Shown: piece after piece, positions 54,319 through 62,123 of the stretch
How positions within the stretch are numbered: position 1 is the stretch's first letter
How the letters are laid out: every line of letters begins with the position of its first letter
Source: Sphingomonas chungangi
GTDB taxonomy: Bacteria > Pseudomonadota > Alphaproteobacteria > Sphingomonadales > Sphingomonadaceae
Assembly: GCF_013778325.1 (NCBI RefSeq)
Contig: NZ_JACEIB010000025.1
Span: 124,001-188,000, forward strand
Reading direction: 5' to 3'
Length of the DNA: 64,000 bases
Program-made: the position numbers and the translations under genes
The notes under the pieces: model-generated
The model's input: the letters and a program-made list of their open reading frames with translations, nothing else
Databases searched by the model: none
Told to the model about the DNA's origin: nothing

Positions 54319-54840
54319 TTGGCGACGCTTTTCAAACGGCTGCTCGGCGGGAGGCGCGACACGCGGGCACTGGTGCCGCTCTACAACGCGGTGGTGGGCG
54401 AGGCCCGTGCGCCCCACTGGTACGTGGAGGGCGCGGTGCCCGACACGCTCGACGGGCGCTTCGACATGGTCTCGACGATCCTGTCGCTGGTGCTGCTGCG
54501 CATGGAGTCGCTGGGCGAGCCGGCGCGCGAGTCCTCCGCGCGGCTGACCGAGCTGTTCGTCACCGACATGGACGGGCAGCTGCGCCAGCACGGCATCGGC
54601 GATCTCGTCGTCGGCAAGCATATCGGCCGGATGATGAGCCAGGTCGGCGGGCGGCTCACCGCCTATCGCGAGGGGCTGGCCGAGCGCGGCGATCTCGCCG
54701 GTGCGATCGCACGCAACATCCATCGCGGTGCGCAGGTCGCGGACGCGGCGACAGAGCACGTCGAGGCGCGGCTGCGTGTCTTCGCCGCCGGGCTGGAGAC
54801 GCGAGACCTTTCGGCGCTGATGACGGGGGACATCGCATGA
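54319..54840 (+). CDS. Ubiquinol-cytochrome c chaperone (CBP3) family protein
   Basis: 173 residues, probable TTG start at 54319. The conserved CBP3 core is clear: LYNAVVGEARAPHWYVEGAVPDTLDGRFDMVS, ESSARLTELFVTDMDGQLRQHGIGD and VGKHIGRMMSQVGGRLTAYR (in pieces). In mitochondria Cbp3 assembles cytochrome b; the bacterial role is inferred to be similar for complex III. Coupled by ATGA to the DUF177 gene. A GAGAGG stretch lies directly before the start codon. Confidence 0.88.
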   Translation: MATLFKRLLGGRRDTRALVPLYNAVVGEARAPHWYVEGAVPDTLDGRFDMVSTILSLVLLRMESLGEPARESSARLTELFVTDMDGQLRQHGIGDLVVGKHIGRMMSQVGGRLTAYREGLAERGDLAGAIARNIHRGAQVADAATEHVEARLRVFAAGLETRDLSALMTGDIA

Positions 54841-55373
54841 ACAAGGCCCCCGAATTCAGCCGACCATACCGCCTCGACGCGATCGGCGGCGAGCCGCGCA
54901 CCGTTCATATCGAGGCGAACGAGGTTGAACGCGCCGCGCTGGCGGAACGCTTCGGACTGGTCTCGATCGCGACGCTGAACGCCGACGCGGCGATCCGTCG
55001 CGAGGGACAGCGGGTGTGGGCCGAGGGGCGCCTGAAGGGCCGCGCGGTGCAAAGCTGCGTCGCCACCGGCGACCCGATCCCGGCGCGCGTCGACGAACCG
55101 TTCTCGCTGCGCTTCGATCCCGAGGGCGAGACGGTCGAGGACGAGGTGGAGCTGGACGAATCCGATCTCGACGTGCTGAGCTACGAGGGCGGATCGATCG
55201 ATCTCGGCGAGGCGGTCGCGCAGGGCTTCAGCCTGGCGCTCGATCCTTTTCCACGCGTCGCCGACGCCGAGGATCGCCTGCGCGCCGCCGGCGTAAAGAG
55301 CGAGGAGGAGGCCGAGGAGGCCCGGATCGAATCGAGCCCCTTCGCCGCGCTCAAGGCGTTGAAGGGGGAGTAA
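54837..55373 (+). CDS. DUF177 (YceD) family protein
   Basis: 178 residues. The central strand pattern GRLKGRAVQSCVATGDPIPARVDEPFSLRFDPE (pieces), with the conserved cysteine, and the acidic stretch VEDEVELDESDLDVLSYEGGSIDLGEAVAQGFSLALDPFP are typical of YceD. Elsewhere the family sits before rpmF and is involved in 23S rRNA/ribosome maturation; rpmF is not here. Coupled to the CBP3 gene. Confidence 0.9.
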   Translation: MNKAPEFSRPYRLDAIGGEPRTVHIEANEVERAALAERFGLVSIATLNADAAIRREGQRVWAEGRLKGRAVQSCVATGDPIPARVDEPFSLRFDPEGETVEDEVELDESDLDVLSYEGGSIDLGEAVAQGFSLALDPFPRVADAEDRLRAAGVKSEEEAEEARIESSPFAALKALKGE

Positions 55374-55452
55374 TCCACAGCTTTGTGGGGACCCGCAGGG
55401 CTTCGTTAACCATCCGACTCTAGCGATTCGGTCATCGCTTCAGGAGACGCAG

Positions 55453-55596
55453 ATGGCCGCCCGCACCGACAGCTTCGCCCTCATCGGCCGTCGCATGCGC
55501 AAGGGTGCGCCCGTCTCGGTCGTCGAGGACCTGCCGTCGATCGCGGAGGTGCTGCGCCGCGTCGATCTCGCGATCGCCGAGCGCAAGGCGGCCTGA
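55453..55596 (+). CDS. 47-residue small protein
   Basis: A short open frame with a good ribosome-binding site (AGGAG, six-base spacing) and an ATG at 55453. The peptide begins MAARTDSFALIGRRMRKGAP and continues as a charged amphipathic helix (VVEDLPSIAEVLRRVDLA) to a basic end (IAERKAA). No membrane segment or known domain. The stop lies in TGATCA, abutting the convergent ssb stop. The spacing, RBS and codon use support translation; function unknown. Confidence 0.6.
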   Translation: MAARTDSFALIGRRMRKGAPVSVVEDLPSIAEVLRRVDLAIAERKAA

Positions 55597-56124
55597 TCAG
55601 AAGGGGACGTCGTCGTCCAGATCGCTGTCGAAGGCCGAGCCGGGGCGCGCGGCGCCACTGCCGCCCGAACGGCTGCCACCACCGAAGCTGGAGCCGCCGC
55701 CGAAATCGCCGCCCCCCGACGGTGCGCCCCATTCGTCATTGCCCGAGCGGACGCCACCGCCGCCCTGGCCGCCACCGGGGCCGTCCAGCATCACCATCGA
55801 TCCATTGAAGCCCTGCAGCACGATCTCGGTGGTATAGCGCTCCTGCCCGTTCTGGTCCTGCCACTTCCGGGTCTGCAGCGATCCCTCGATATAGACCTTC
55901 GAGCCCTTCTTCAGATAGCGCTCGGCGGTGTTGGCGAGGCCCTCGTTGAAGATGGCGACCGAATGCCACTCGGTCTTTTCCTTGCGCTCGCCGGTGTTGC
56001 GGTCCTTCCAGGTCTCGCTGGTGGCGATGCGCAGGTTCACCACCTTGCCGCCGTTCTGGAAACTGCGCGACTGCGGGTCCTGCCCGAGATTGCCGACGAG
56101 GATGACTTTGTTGACGCCGGCCAT
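55597..56124 (-). CDS. ssb: Single-stranded DNA-binding protein
   Basis: 175 residues. OB-fold at residues 1-110 ([67 protein letters not shown] in pieces), a long Gly-rich linker ([22 protein letters not shown]) and the conserved acidic tip DDDVPF that contacts partner proteins. GGAGAGAG ribosome-binding site. No LexA box is seen in the short gap before feoB. Confidence 0.97.
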   Translation of the reverse strand: MAGVNKVILVGNLGQDPQSRSFQNGGKVVNLRIATSETWKDRNTGERKEKTEWHSVAIFNEGLANTAERYLKKGSKVYIEGSLQTRKWQDQNGQERYTTEIVLQGFNGSMVMLDGPGGGQGGGGVRSGNDEWGAPSGGGDFGGGSSFGGGSRSGGSGAARPGSAFDSDLDDDVPF

Positions 56125-56139
56125 GATCTCTCTCCGAAA

Positions 56140-58002
56140 TTAGAGGCCGGCCCAGGTCGCGATCCAGAAGGTTGCTCCCGCCGCGACGTAGGCCAGCACG
56201 AAGAGGTAGCTAACCATGAACGCCGGCCATTTCCACCCGTTCGTTTCCCGACGGGTCACCGCGATTGTGGATAAGCATTGCGGCGCGAAGACGAACCACA
56301 TCAGAAAAGCCAACGCGGTGGGCAGTGACCAGTCCTTGGCGATCTTCGGCTCGACGGCGCTGCTTGCCGCGTCCGTGTCGTCGCCCGCATCGATCGCATA
56401 GGTGGTGGCGAGCGCCGATACCGCGACCTCGCGCGCCGCCATCGCAGGGGGCAGGGCCAGCGCGATATGGTGGTTGAAGCCGATCGGCTTGACCACGACC
56501 TCGATCGCCGACGCGATCCGCCCGGCGATCGAATATTCGGTCTGCAGCCGGCCTGCCGGCGCCACCGGATAGGAGGCCAGCACCCACAGGATCACGTTGG
56601 ACGCGAGGATGATCGTGCCGGCGCGCTTGAGGAAGATCAGCGCGCGCGTCCACAGGCCGAGCCCGACGTCGCGGACGCTCGGCATCTGGTATTTGGGCAT
56701 CTCCATCATGAAGCCCTGGCTCGGCCCCTTGGTCACGGTGCGGCGCAGGATCAGCGCGGCGAGCAGCGCACTGACGATACCGAACACGAACAGACCGAAG
56801 AACACCACGCCCCTCAGGCCCACATAGGGCGCCAGCTGGCGGTCCGGGATGCAGGCGGTGATGATCATCGAATAGACCGGCAGACGTGCCGAGCAGGTCG
56901 TCAGCGGCGCGATCAGGATGGTGGTGAGCCGGTCCTTTGGATCGTCGATCGTGCGGGTCGCCATGATGCCCGGCACCGCGCAGGCGAAGCTGGAGAGGAG
57001 CGGGATGAAGGCGCGGCCCGAAAGCCCCACGCGCGCCATCAGCCGGTCCATGATGAAGGCGGCGCGGACCATGTAGCCGGTCGCCTCCAGCAGCAGGATG
57101 AAGAAGAACAGGATAAGGATCTGCGGCAGGAAGGTGACGACCGCACCCGTGCCCTTGATCACGCCTTCGGCGAGCAGGTTGCGGACGAAGCCGTTGGGGA
57201 AGTTCGTCTCCACCCAATGGCCCAGCCAGTCGAAACCGGCGGTGATCGCATCCATCGGCGGCTGCGCCCAGGCGAACACCGCCTGGAACACGACAAACAT
57301 CAGCCCGAACAGTAGGATCGGCCCGGCGATCGGGTGCAGCGCGATCGAATCGATCCGGTGGCTGACCTTTCGCGCGCCATGCTCCTCGGTGGTCGCGGCG
57401 AGCGCGATGGCTCGGGCGCGGCGCTGGAGGACGACGAGATCCTCGTGGTGGAAGCCCGGGCCGGCGGCGATCTTGCGGGCCGATCCGTCGCCGACCAGCA
57501 CGTCCATCGCCGCCTTGAGATCGTCGACACCGCGCTTGCGCACCGCCACCGTCGGGATCACCGGCACGCCGAGTTCCTTCGACAGCTTCGCCGCGTCGAT
57601 CTTCAGCCCGTCGCGCTCGGCCATGTCGACCATGTTGAGCGCCACCACCACGGGCAGGCCCAGCGCGATCAGCTGCAGCGTGAAGCGTAGGTGGTTGTCG
57701 AGATTGGTCGCGTCGACCACGCAGAGGATCGCCTGCGGAAGACGCTCGCCGTCCTGCTTGCCGAACAGGACGTCGCGGGTCACCTGCTCGTCGGGCGAGG
57801 CGGGTTCCAGCGAATAGGTGCCGGGCAGGTCGATCAGCTCGATCGGGCGGCCATCGGGCAGGCTCATCCGGCCCGCCTTCCGCTCCACGGTGACGCCGGG
57901 ATAATTGCCGACCTTCTGGCGCGCGCCGGTCAGCGCATTGAACAGCGCGCTCTTGCCGGCATTGGGATTGCCGACCAGCGCCACCATCGGCGCCGGATTC
58001 AT
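56140..58002 (-). CDS. feoB: FeoB: ferrous iron transporter
   Basis: 620 residues. N-terminal G domain: GNPNAGKSALFNALTGARQ (G1), NYPGVTVERK (G2 region), DLPGTYSLEP (G3), NMVD (G4); then a GDI-like helix and two Gate repeats with membrane helices (FIPLLSSFACAVPGIMATRTI and the later AREVAVSALATTY). It imports Fe2+ across the inner membrane under low oxygen or low iron. Somewhat shorter than E. coli FeoB, as in many alphaproteobacteria. Coupled to feoA (ATGA). Confidence 0.96.
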   Translation of the reverse strand: MNPAPMVALVGNPNAGKSALFNALTGARQKVGNYPGVTVERKAGRMSLPDGRPIELIDLPGTYSLEPASPDEQVTRDVLFGKQDGERLPQAILCVVDATNLDNHLRFTLQLIALGLPVVVALNMVDMAERDGLKIDAAKLSKELGVPVIPTVAVRKRGVDDLKAAMDVLVGDGSARKIAAGPGFHHEDLVVLQRRARAIALAATTEEHGARKVSHRIDSIALHPIAGPILLFGLMFVVFQAVFAWAQPPMDAITAGFDWLGHWVETNFPNGFVRNLLAEGVIKGTGAVVTFLPQILILFFFILLLEATGYMVRAAFIMDRLMARVGLSGRAFIPLLSSFACAVPGIMATRTIDDPKDRLTTILIAPLTTCSARLPVYSMIITACIPDRQLAPYVGLRGVVFFGLFVFGIVSALLAALILRRTVTKGPSQGFMMEMPKYQMPSVRDVGLGLWTRALIFLKRAGTIILASNVILWVLASYPVAPAGRLQTEYSIAGRIASAIEVVVKPIGFNHHIALALPPAMAAREVAVSALATTYAIDAGDDTDAASSAVEPKIAKDWSLPTALAFLMWFVFAPQCLSTIAVTRRETNGWKWPAFMVSYLFVLAYVAAGATFWIATWAGL

Positions 58003-58238
58003 GCCGCCATTTCTACCGTGATGCAGTGGGCCTGGGCGCGGCGCAGCGCCACCGTCATGCGGCCGACGCGGCAGGCGATCGGATCCTTGCCGAACGGCGC
58101 GACATGCAGCGCCTCCACCGTCACACCCTCGTCCAGCCCCAGTTCGCGCAGGCGCCGCGCGGCGGTTTCGGCCAGGTCATCCCAGGCGACGGCGGCGACT
58201 TTGGCGGGGCATTTCAGCGGCAGTTGATCGAGGCGCAC
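57999..58238 (-). CDS. feoA: FeoA: ferrous iron transport accessory protein
   Basis: 79 residues from the GTG at 58238. SH3-like small protein: RLRELGLDEGVTVEALHVAPFG, DPIACRVGRMTVALRRAQA. It supports FeoB, probably through its cytoplasmic domain. A Fur-box-like sequence lies 24-42 bases upstream. Coupled to feoB. Confidence 0.93.
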   Translation of the reverse strand: MRLDQLPLKCPAKVAAVAWDDLAETAARRLRELGLDEGVTVEALHVAPFGKDPIACRVGRMTVALRRAQAHCITVEMAA

Positions 58239-58261
58239 GGGCAGATGTCCAACAGCAATCT

Positions 58262-58280
58262 GCGAGGCATTATCATTATC
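58262..58280 (-). promoter_or_regulatory. Fur-box-like operator of feoAB
   Basis: Read on the minus strand GATAATGATAATGCCTCGC matches the 19-base Fur consensus in the first 12 positions without error (GATAATGATAAT) and 14 of 19 overall. It overlaps where a -10 would be and lies 24 bases before feoA, so iron repression of feoAB is likely. In some alphaproteobacteria iron control is by RirA/Irr; this sequence favours Fur. Confidence 0.65.
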
Positions 58281-58304
58281 GCCGGCGCCGCGCCAGCATC
58301 GATC

Positions 58305-58973
58305 TCACGCGGCCGGGTAGCGCAGCCGGCCGAGAAAGCGCGATACGCTGAAATGGCGGTCCGGATGCGGCGTGAATTGAGTCTTCAGCTTCTCGAACTG
58401 CATGACGTTGTCGATGCGGCGGGCGAGAAAGGCCCTGGTGTCCGCCTCCCCTTCGCTCTCGTCGTCGAGCCACGCCAGCAGTGTCGACCCATAGACCGCC
58501 GAAAGCGTCATGCGCTTGGTGTAGTGGTTGAAGTCGGTCGCGGTGTCGCCGGCGATTCGCCACAGGGCATCCGCCGTGCGCCAGCCGAACTTCGCCGCCT
58601 TCCCGAGATTCCGCGGCCGGGCCAGGATGGCGAGCGCGCTGCGTACCGCCTGCTTGTGGGCGCGCACCAGGGCGATCCGCGCCAGCACCAGCGCCGATAT
58701 CCGCTCGCGAAACTTCATCGCGGCGATGCGGTCGGGCGGAAAATCGAGTGCGAGCCGCGCGTCGAGGCTGGCATACCAGGCATCGATCATGTCCACCGCG
58801 CCGTTCAGAAAGGCGAGCTTCGCATGGGCCGGATCGAGCCCGAGCGCCTGCGCCGCCATCTCCAGCGCCGCGTCGCTCCAGCCGTCGAACACGGCATGCG
58901 CGGGGATTTCGGCGCCGAGCGCGAGGCGCATCTCGTCGAGAGTCGGATCGGTGGGAAGCGTTATCGCGGCCAT
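58305..58973 (-). CDS. COQ9 family protein
   Basis: 222 residues. Matches the ubiquinone-biosynthesis lipid-binding COQ9 family: TLDEMRLALGAEIPAHAVFDGWSDAALEMA, FRERISALVLARIALVRAHKQAVR, DTATDFNHYTKRMTLSAVYGSTLLAWL (pieces). It presents quinone intermediates to COQ7-type hydroxylases. The gene ends 67 bases from the feoA start on the same strand; the Fur-like site lies in that gap. 10 bases after the EamA transporter gene. Confidence 0.92.
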   Translation of the reverse strand: MAAITLPTDPTLDEMRLALGAEIPAHAVFDGWSDAALEMAAQALGLDPAHAKLAFLNGAVDMIDAWYASLDARLALDFPPDRIAAMKFRERISALVLARIALVRAHKQAVRSALAILARPRNLGKAAKFGWRTADALWRIAGDTATDFNHYTKRMTLSAVYGSTLLAWLDDESEGEADTRAFLARRIDNVMQFEKLKTQFTPHPDRHFSVSRFLGRLRYPAA

Positions 58974-58983
58974 GCCCCTGTCC

Positions 58984-59922
58984 TTAGTCCCGCCCGCGGA
59001 TCAGCACCAGCGCGGCGGCGAGCGCCAGCGCGCCGGCGATGTCGGGCCCGGTCATCCGCTCGCCATAGGCCACCCAGCCGACAATCGCGGAGACCAGGGG
59101 CTGCGACAGCAAGGCGATCCCCACCACCACCGGCGAGAGCCGGCCCATCGCGAACACCACCAGCCCCTGCCCGATCACCTGGCTGCCGATCGCGAGGCAC
59201 AGCAGAGGCGTCCAGTCGTGCGGCAGCACCGACCCATCGAGCGCCTCCGCCGTCGGCAACAGACAGATCGCGCCCACCACCGTCGCGATCGCCAGCACCG
59301 GCCAGGTATCAAGCCGGGTTCGCGCCCGCTCGATCGCGATCATGTAGACGACGTAGGCGAGCCCGGCCCCGATCGAGAGAAGGTCGCCGACCAGATGAGC
59401 CCGCGACAACTCGTAGGAGCGGCCGAGAAGCAGCGCGATGCCTACGATCGCGAGGACCAGCGCGCACGCCTGCATCCGGTTCGGCAGGCGCCGGGCAAGG
59501 ATGAAGCCATAGCCTGCGAAGAAGAAGCTGGAGACGTTGCCGAACAGCGTCGCATTGGCGAGCTTGGTGCGCAGGATCCCCTCGTGCCACAGAGCCAGAT
59601 CAACCGCGAAGAAGAGGCCGGCGATCGCGAGCATCGCCCACAGCTTCGCATCCTGCCGCCCGAAGCGCTGCTTCGATGCCCGCACGATCAGGAACAGGAA
59701 GGGGATGGCCAGCGCCAGCCGCCAGAATCCCGAAGCGATCGGGCCGACATCCGCCATCCGCACGAACCACGGCCCGATCGCCAATGCCGTGCTGCCGGTG
59801 AGCAGCGCCACGAACGCGAAGGCATCGCTGCGGGCCGGCGCAATCACTTCTGTACCGGGCGGTAGGATTTCTTCCTCGAAGATGGGCTGGGCCATGAGCG
59901 GAGAGGCTGGACGGTCGGTCAT
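58984..59922 (-). CDS. EamA-family (DMT) transporter
   Basis: 312 residues with ten predicted helices in two EamA repeats (FVALLTGSTALAIGPWFVRMADVGPIASGFWRLALAIPF and LSIGAGLAYVVYMIAIERARTRLDTWPVLAIATVVGAICLLP, in pieces). Drug/metabolite transporter; the substrate is unknown. The ATG at 59922 (MTDRPASPLMAQ) is preferred; Met at the tenth codon is possible. Divergent from the Old Yellow Enzyme gene across 56 bases. Confidence 0.88.
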   Translation of the reverse strand: MTDRPASPLMAQPIFEEEILPPGTEVIAPARSDAFAFVALLTGSTALAIGPWFVRMADVGPIASGFWRLALAIPFLFLIVRASKQRFGRQDAKLWAMLAIAGLFFAVDLALWHEGILRTKLANATLFGNVSSFFFAGYGFILARRLPNRMQACALVLAIVGIALLLGRSYELSRAHLVGDLLSIGAGLAYVVYMIAIERARTRLDTWPVLAIATVVGAICLLPTAEALDGSVLPHDWTPLLCLAIGSQVIGQGLVVFAMGRLSPVVVGIALLSQPLVSAIVGWVAYGERMTGPDIAGALALAAALVLIRGRD

Positions 59923-59978
59923 CGCGCCCCATATACCGGCGTCCGACGGCTTGTCCCGTTGCAAAGGGAAACGAATCC

Positions 59979-61067
59979 ATGCCGACACTTTTCGATCCCG
60001 TACAGCTCGGCGCGATCGCCGCGCCGAACCGCATCTTCATGGCGCCGCTCACCCGCGGCCGCGGCACGCACGAGCATGTGCCGACGCCGCTAATGGCCGA
60101 CCATTATGCCCAGCGCGCGTCCGCCGGTCTGATCATCAGCGAAGCGACCGGTATCAGCCGTGAAGGGCTCGGTTGGCCCTATGCGCCCGGCCTGTGGGGC
60201 GACGAACAGGTCGAGGCCTGGAAACCGGTAACCGACGCGATACACGCGGCCGGCGGCCGCATCGTCGCGCAGCTCTGGCATATGGGCCGCATCGTCCATT
60301 CGAGCGTGACGGGACAGCAACCGGTCTCCTCCTCCGCCACGACCGCACCGGGTCAGGCGCACACCTACGGCGGCAAGCAGGATTATGAGGAGGCGCGCCC
60401 GCTGGCGCTCGCCGAAATACCGAGGCTGATCGATGACTATCGTCGCGCCGCCGCCAACGCCATCAAGGCGGGTTTCGACGGCGTTCAGCTCCACGCGGCC
60501 AATGGCTATCTGATCGACCAGTTCCTGCGCGACAATTCGAACTTCCGCGAGGATGCCTATGGCGGATCGATCGACAACCGCATCCGCCTGCTGGACGAGG
60601 TGACGCGCGCGGTCGCGGACGTGATCGGCGCCGACCGGACGGGCGTGCGCCTTTCACCCAATGGCGATGTGCAGGGCGCCAATGACAGCAATCCGCAAGC
60701 GCTGTTCACCGCTGCCGCCGCGCGGCTCTCGGAGATCGGCATTGCCTTCCTGGAAATGCGCGAGCCGCAGGGCGACAGCAGCTTCCGCCCCAACGAGGTG
60801 CCGCCGATCGCGCCCGCCATCCGGCAGGTGTTCAATGGTCCGCTGATCCTGAATTCGGATTTCACGCCGGAAAGCGCCGAACGCACCGTGGCGAGCGGCC
60901 TTGCCGATGCGATCGCCTTCGGCCGGCCCTATATCGCCAATCCGGATCTGGTCGACCGCATCTCCGGAGGCCTGCCGCTGGCCTCGCCCGATGTGGCGAC
61001 GCTCTACACGCAGGGACCGGAAGGCTATACCGACTATCCCTTCGCCAGGGAGACGGCGACGGCCTGA
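59979..61067 (+). CDS. Old Yellow Enzyme-family alkene reductase
   Basis: 362 residues, FMN-dependent TIM barrel that reduces activated C=C bonds and nitro compounds with NAD(P)H (NemA/xenobiotic reductase type). Active-site LHAANGYLIDQFLRDNSNFR with substrate-binding His and Asn, DAYGGSIDNRIRLLDEV, and the C-terminal ADAIAFGRPYIANPDLV are intact, with N-terminal MAPLTRGRG for FMN. No obvious operon partner on the same strand. Confidence 0.93.
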   Translation: MPTLFDPVQLGAIAAPNRIFMAPLTRGRGTHEHVPTPLMADHYAQRASAGLIISEATGISREGLGWPYAPGLWGDEQVEAWKPVTDAIHAAGGRIVAQLWHMGRIVHSSVTGQQPVSSSATTAPGQAHTYGGKQDYEEARPLALAEIPRLIDDYRRAAANAIKAGFDGVQLHAANGYLIDQFLRDNSNFREDAYGGSIDNRIRLLDEVTRAVADVIGADRTGVRLSPNGDVQGANDSNPQALFTAAAARLSEIGIAFLEMREPQGDSSFRPNEVPPIAPAIRQVFNGPLILNSDFTPESAERTVASGLADAIAFGRPYIANPDLVDRISGGLPLASPDVATLYTQGPEGYTDYPFARETATA

Positions 61068-61089
61068 GTCGCCCCGTCTCCTCGATGGA

Positions 61090-62058
61090 TTATTGCGACA
61101 TCCGCGTCATTCGAGCCTGAGCCGACTGAATGGCGCCGCTCAGGTCCTTCGCGCTGCGGGCATCGATGGCGTTGATCTCGGCGAAATCGGCCTGAACCTG
61201 CTGGAGCGAGCGGTTCACGGCAATGCTATCGGCAGCGTGGACGAACATCACCCGGGCATCCTGCCGCAACCAGGGCCGGGATGACAGCGTCGCGCAGACC
61301 GACCGGGCGTGATCGGCGATATCGGCCGAGAGCGTCCATTTGCGGACGGCGAGGGGCTCGGTCATCTTCGAACCCCGAATCCAGTCGTTGGTCGTGCCGG
61401 CGGGTAATTCGCCCTTCTCCTCGGCGGCGCGACCGATCGCCACGCCTGGTCCGAAGGCGCGATCGATCATCCGGCTGTCCGTCCGCGCCTCGTCGCCCAG
61501 CGCGCGGAAGGCGTCGCAATGCTTGAGCACCGGGCTGCCCCGGCCGGGGATGTCGAGCATCAGGATTTGCTTGAGCCCAGCTGCTTCCGCATCGGCGTCG
61601 AAGGCACGCGATTGGGCGAGGATAGCGTTGAGCGACGCCGCGTTCATCCGCGTCAGCGGCCCGGCGTCGGTGCCCGGCTCGAGATTGCTGCGATCACCGC
61701 CCAGCACGGTGCGAGTCTGGCTGAGCGACCGCACGAGATCCTGCTGCACGGCATAGTTCGCCGCGCCGACACCGACCAACGTGAAGAAGGCGGCCACCGT
61801 GCCGACGATGGCGAGCGCCGGCTTGCACCATGCCCGCGGGCATCGCCTCAGCCCGAGAAAATAGACACCTATGCAGATGATCAGGACATTGGCGAACATG
61901 CCGCCCGCGAGCTTGCCGGCGCTGGCGGCATCGGCGAACGATGCGCCGACCAGTCCCCTTCCCGCCGCCAGCGGCAGCGCGATCGCCGCAATCACCCCGA
62001 ACACCAGGACGAACGCCGGATTCCCCTGGCGCGCGTCGTCCTCGTCCAGATACGCCAT
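61090..62058 (-). CDS. Hypothetical membrane protein
   Basis: 322 residues. Three hydrophobic segments in the first 105 residues (VFGVIAAIALPLAAG, FANVLIICIGVYFLG, LAIVGTVAAFFTLVGVGAAN) and a long periplasmic C-terminal part with a CDAF...-x-VCATL cysteine pair and helical ends (NRSLQQVQADFAEINAIDARS). No domain recognised. Located between convergent OYE and maeB on the opposite strand. Confidence 0.7.
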   Translation of the reverse strand: MAYLDEDDARQGNPAFVLVFGVIAAIALPLAAGRGLVGASFADAASAGKLAGGMFANVLIICIGVYFLGLRRCPRAWCKPALAIVGTVAAFFTLVGVGAANYAVQQDLVRSLSQTRTVLGGDRSNLEPGTDAGPLTRMNAASLNAILAQSRAFDADAEAAGLKQILMLDIPGRGSPVLKHCDAFRALGDEARTDSRMIDRAFGPGVAIGRAAEEKGELPAGTTNDWIRGSKMTEPLAVRKWTLSADIADHARSVCATLSSRPWLRQDARVMFVHAADSIAVNRSLQQVQADFAEINAIDARSAKDLSGAIQSAQARMTRMSQ

Positions 62059-62102
62059 GACACCCCCTCACCGGCCGGCGGCGCGTCCGTCCCCACGGAT
62101 AC

Positions 62103-62119
62103 GCCCGACCCTGTCGGGC
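62103..62119 (-). terminator. Hairpin downstream of maeB
   Basis: Arms 62103-62109 and 62113-62119 (GCCCGAC/GTCGGGC) with a three-base loop, five bases after the maeB stop on the minus strand. No T-run, so only a possible terminator. Confidence 0.4.
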
Positions 62120-62123
62120 AGCC

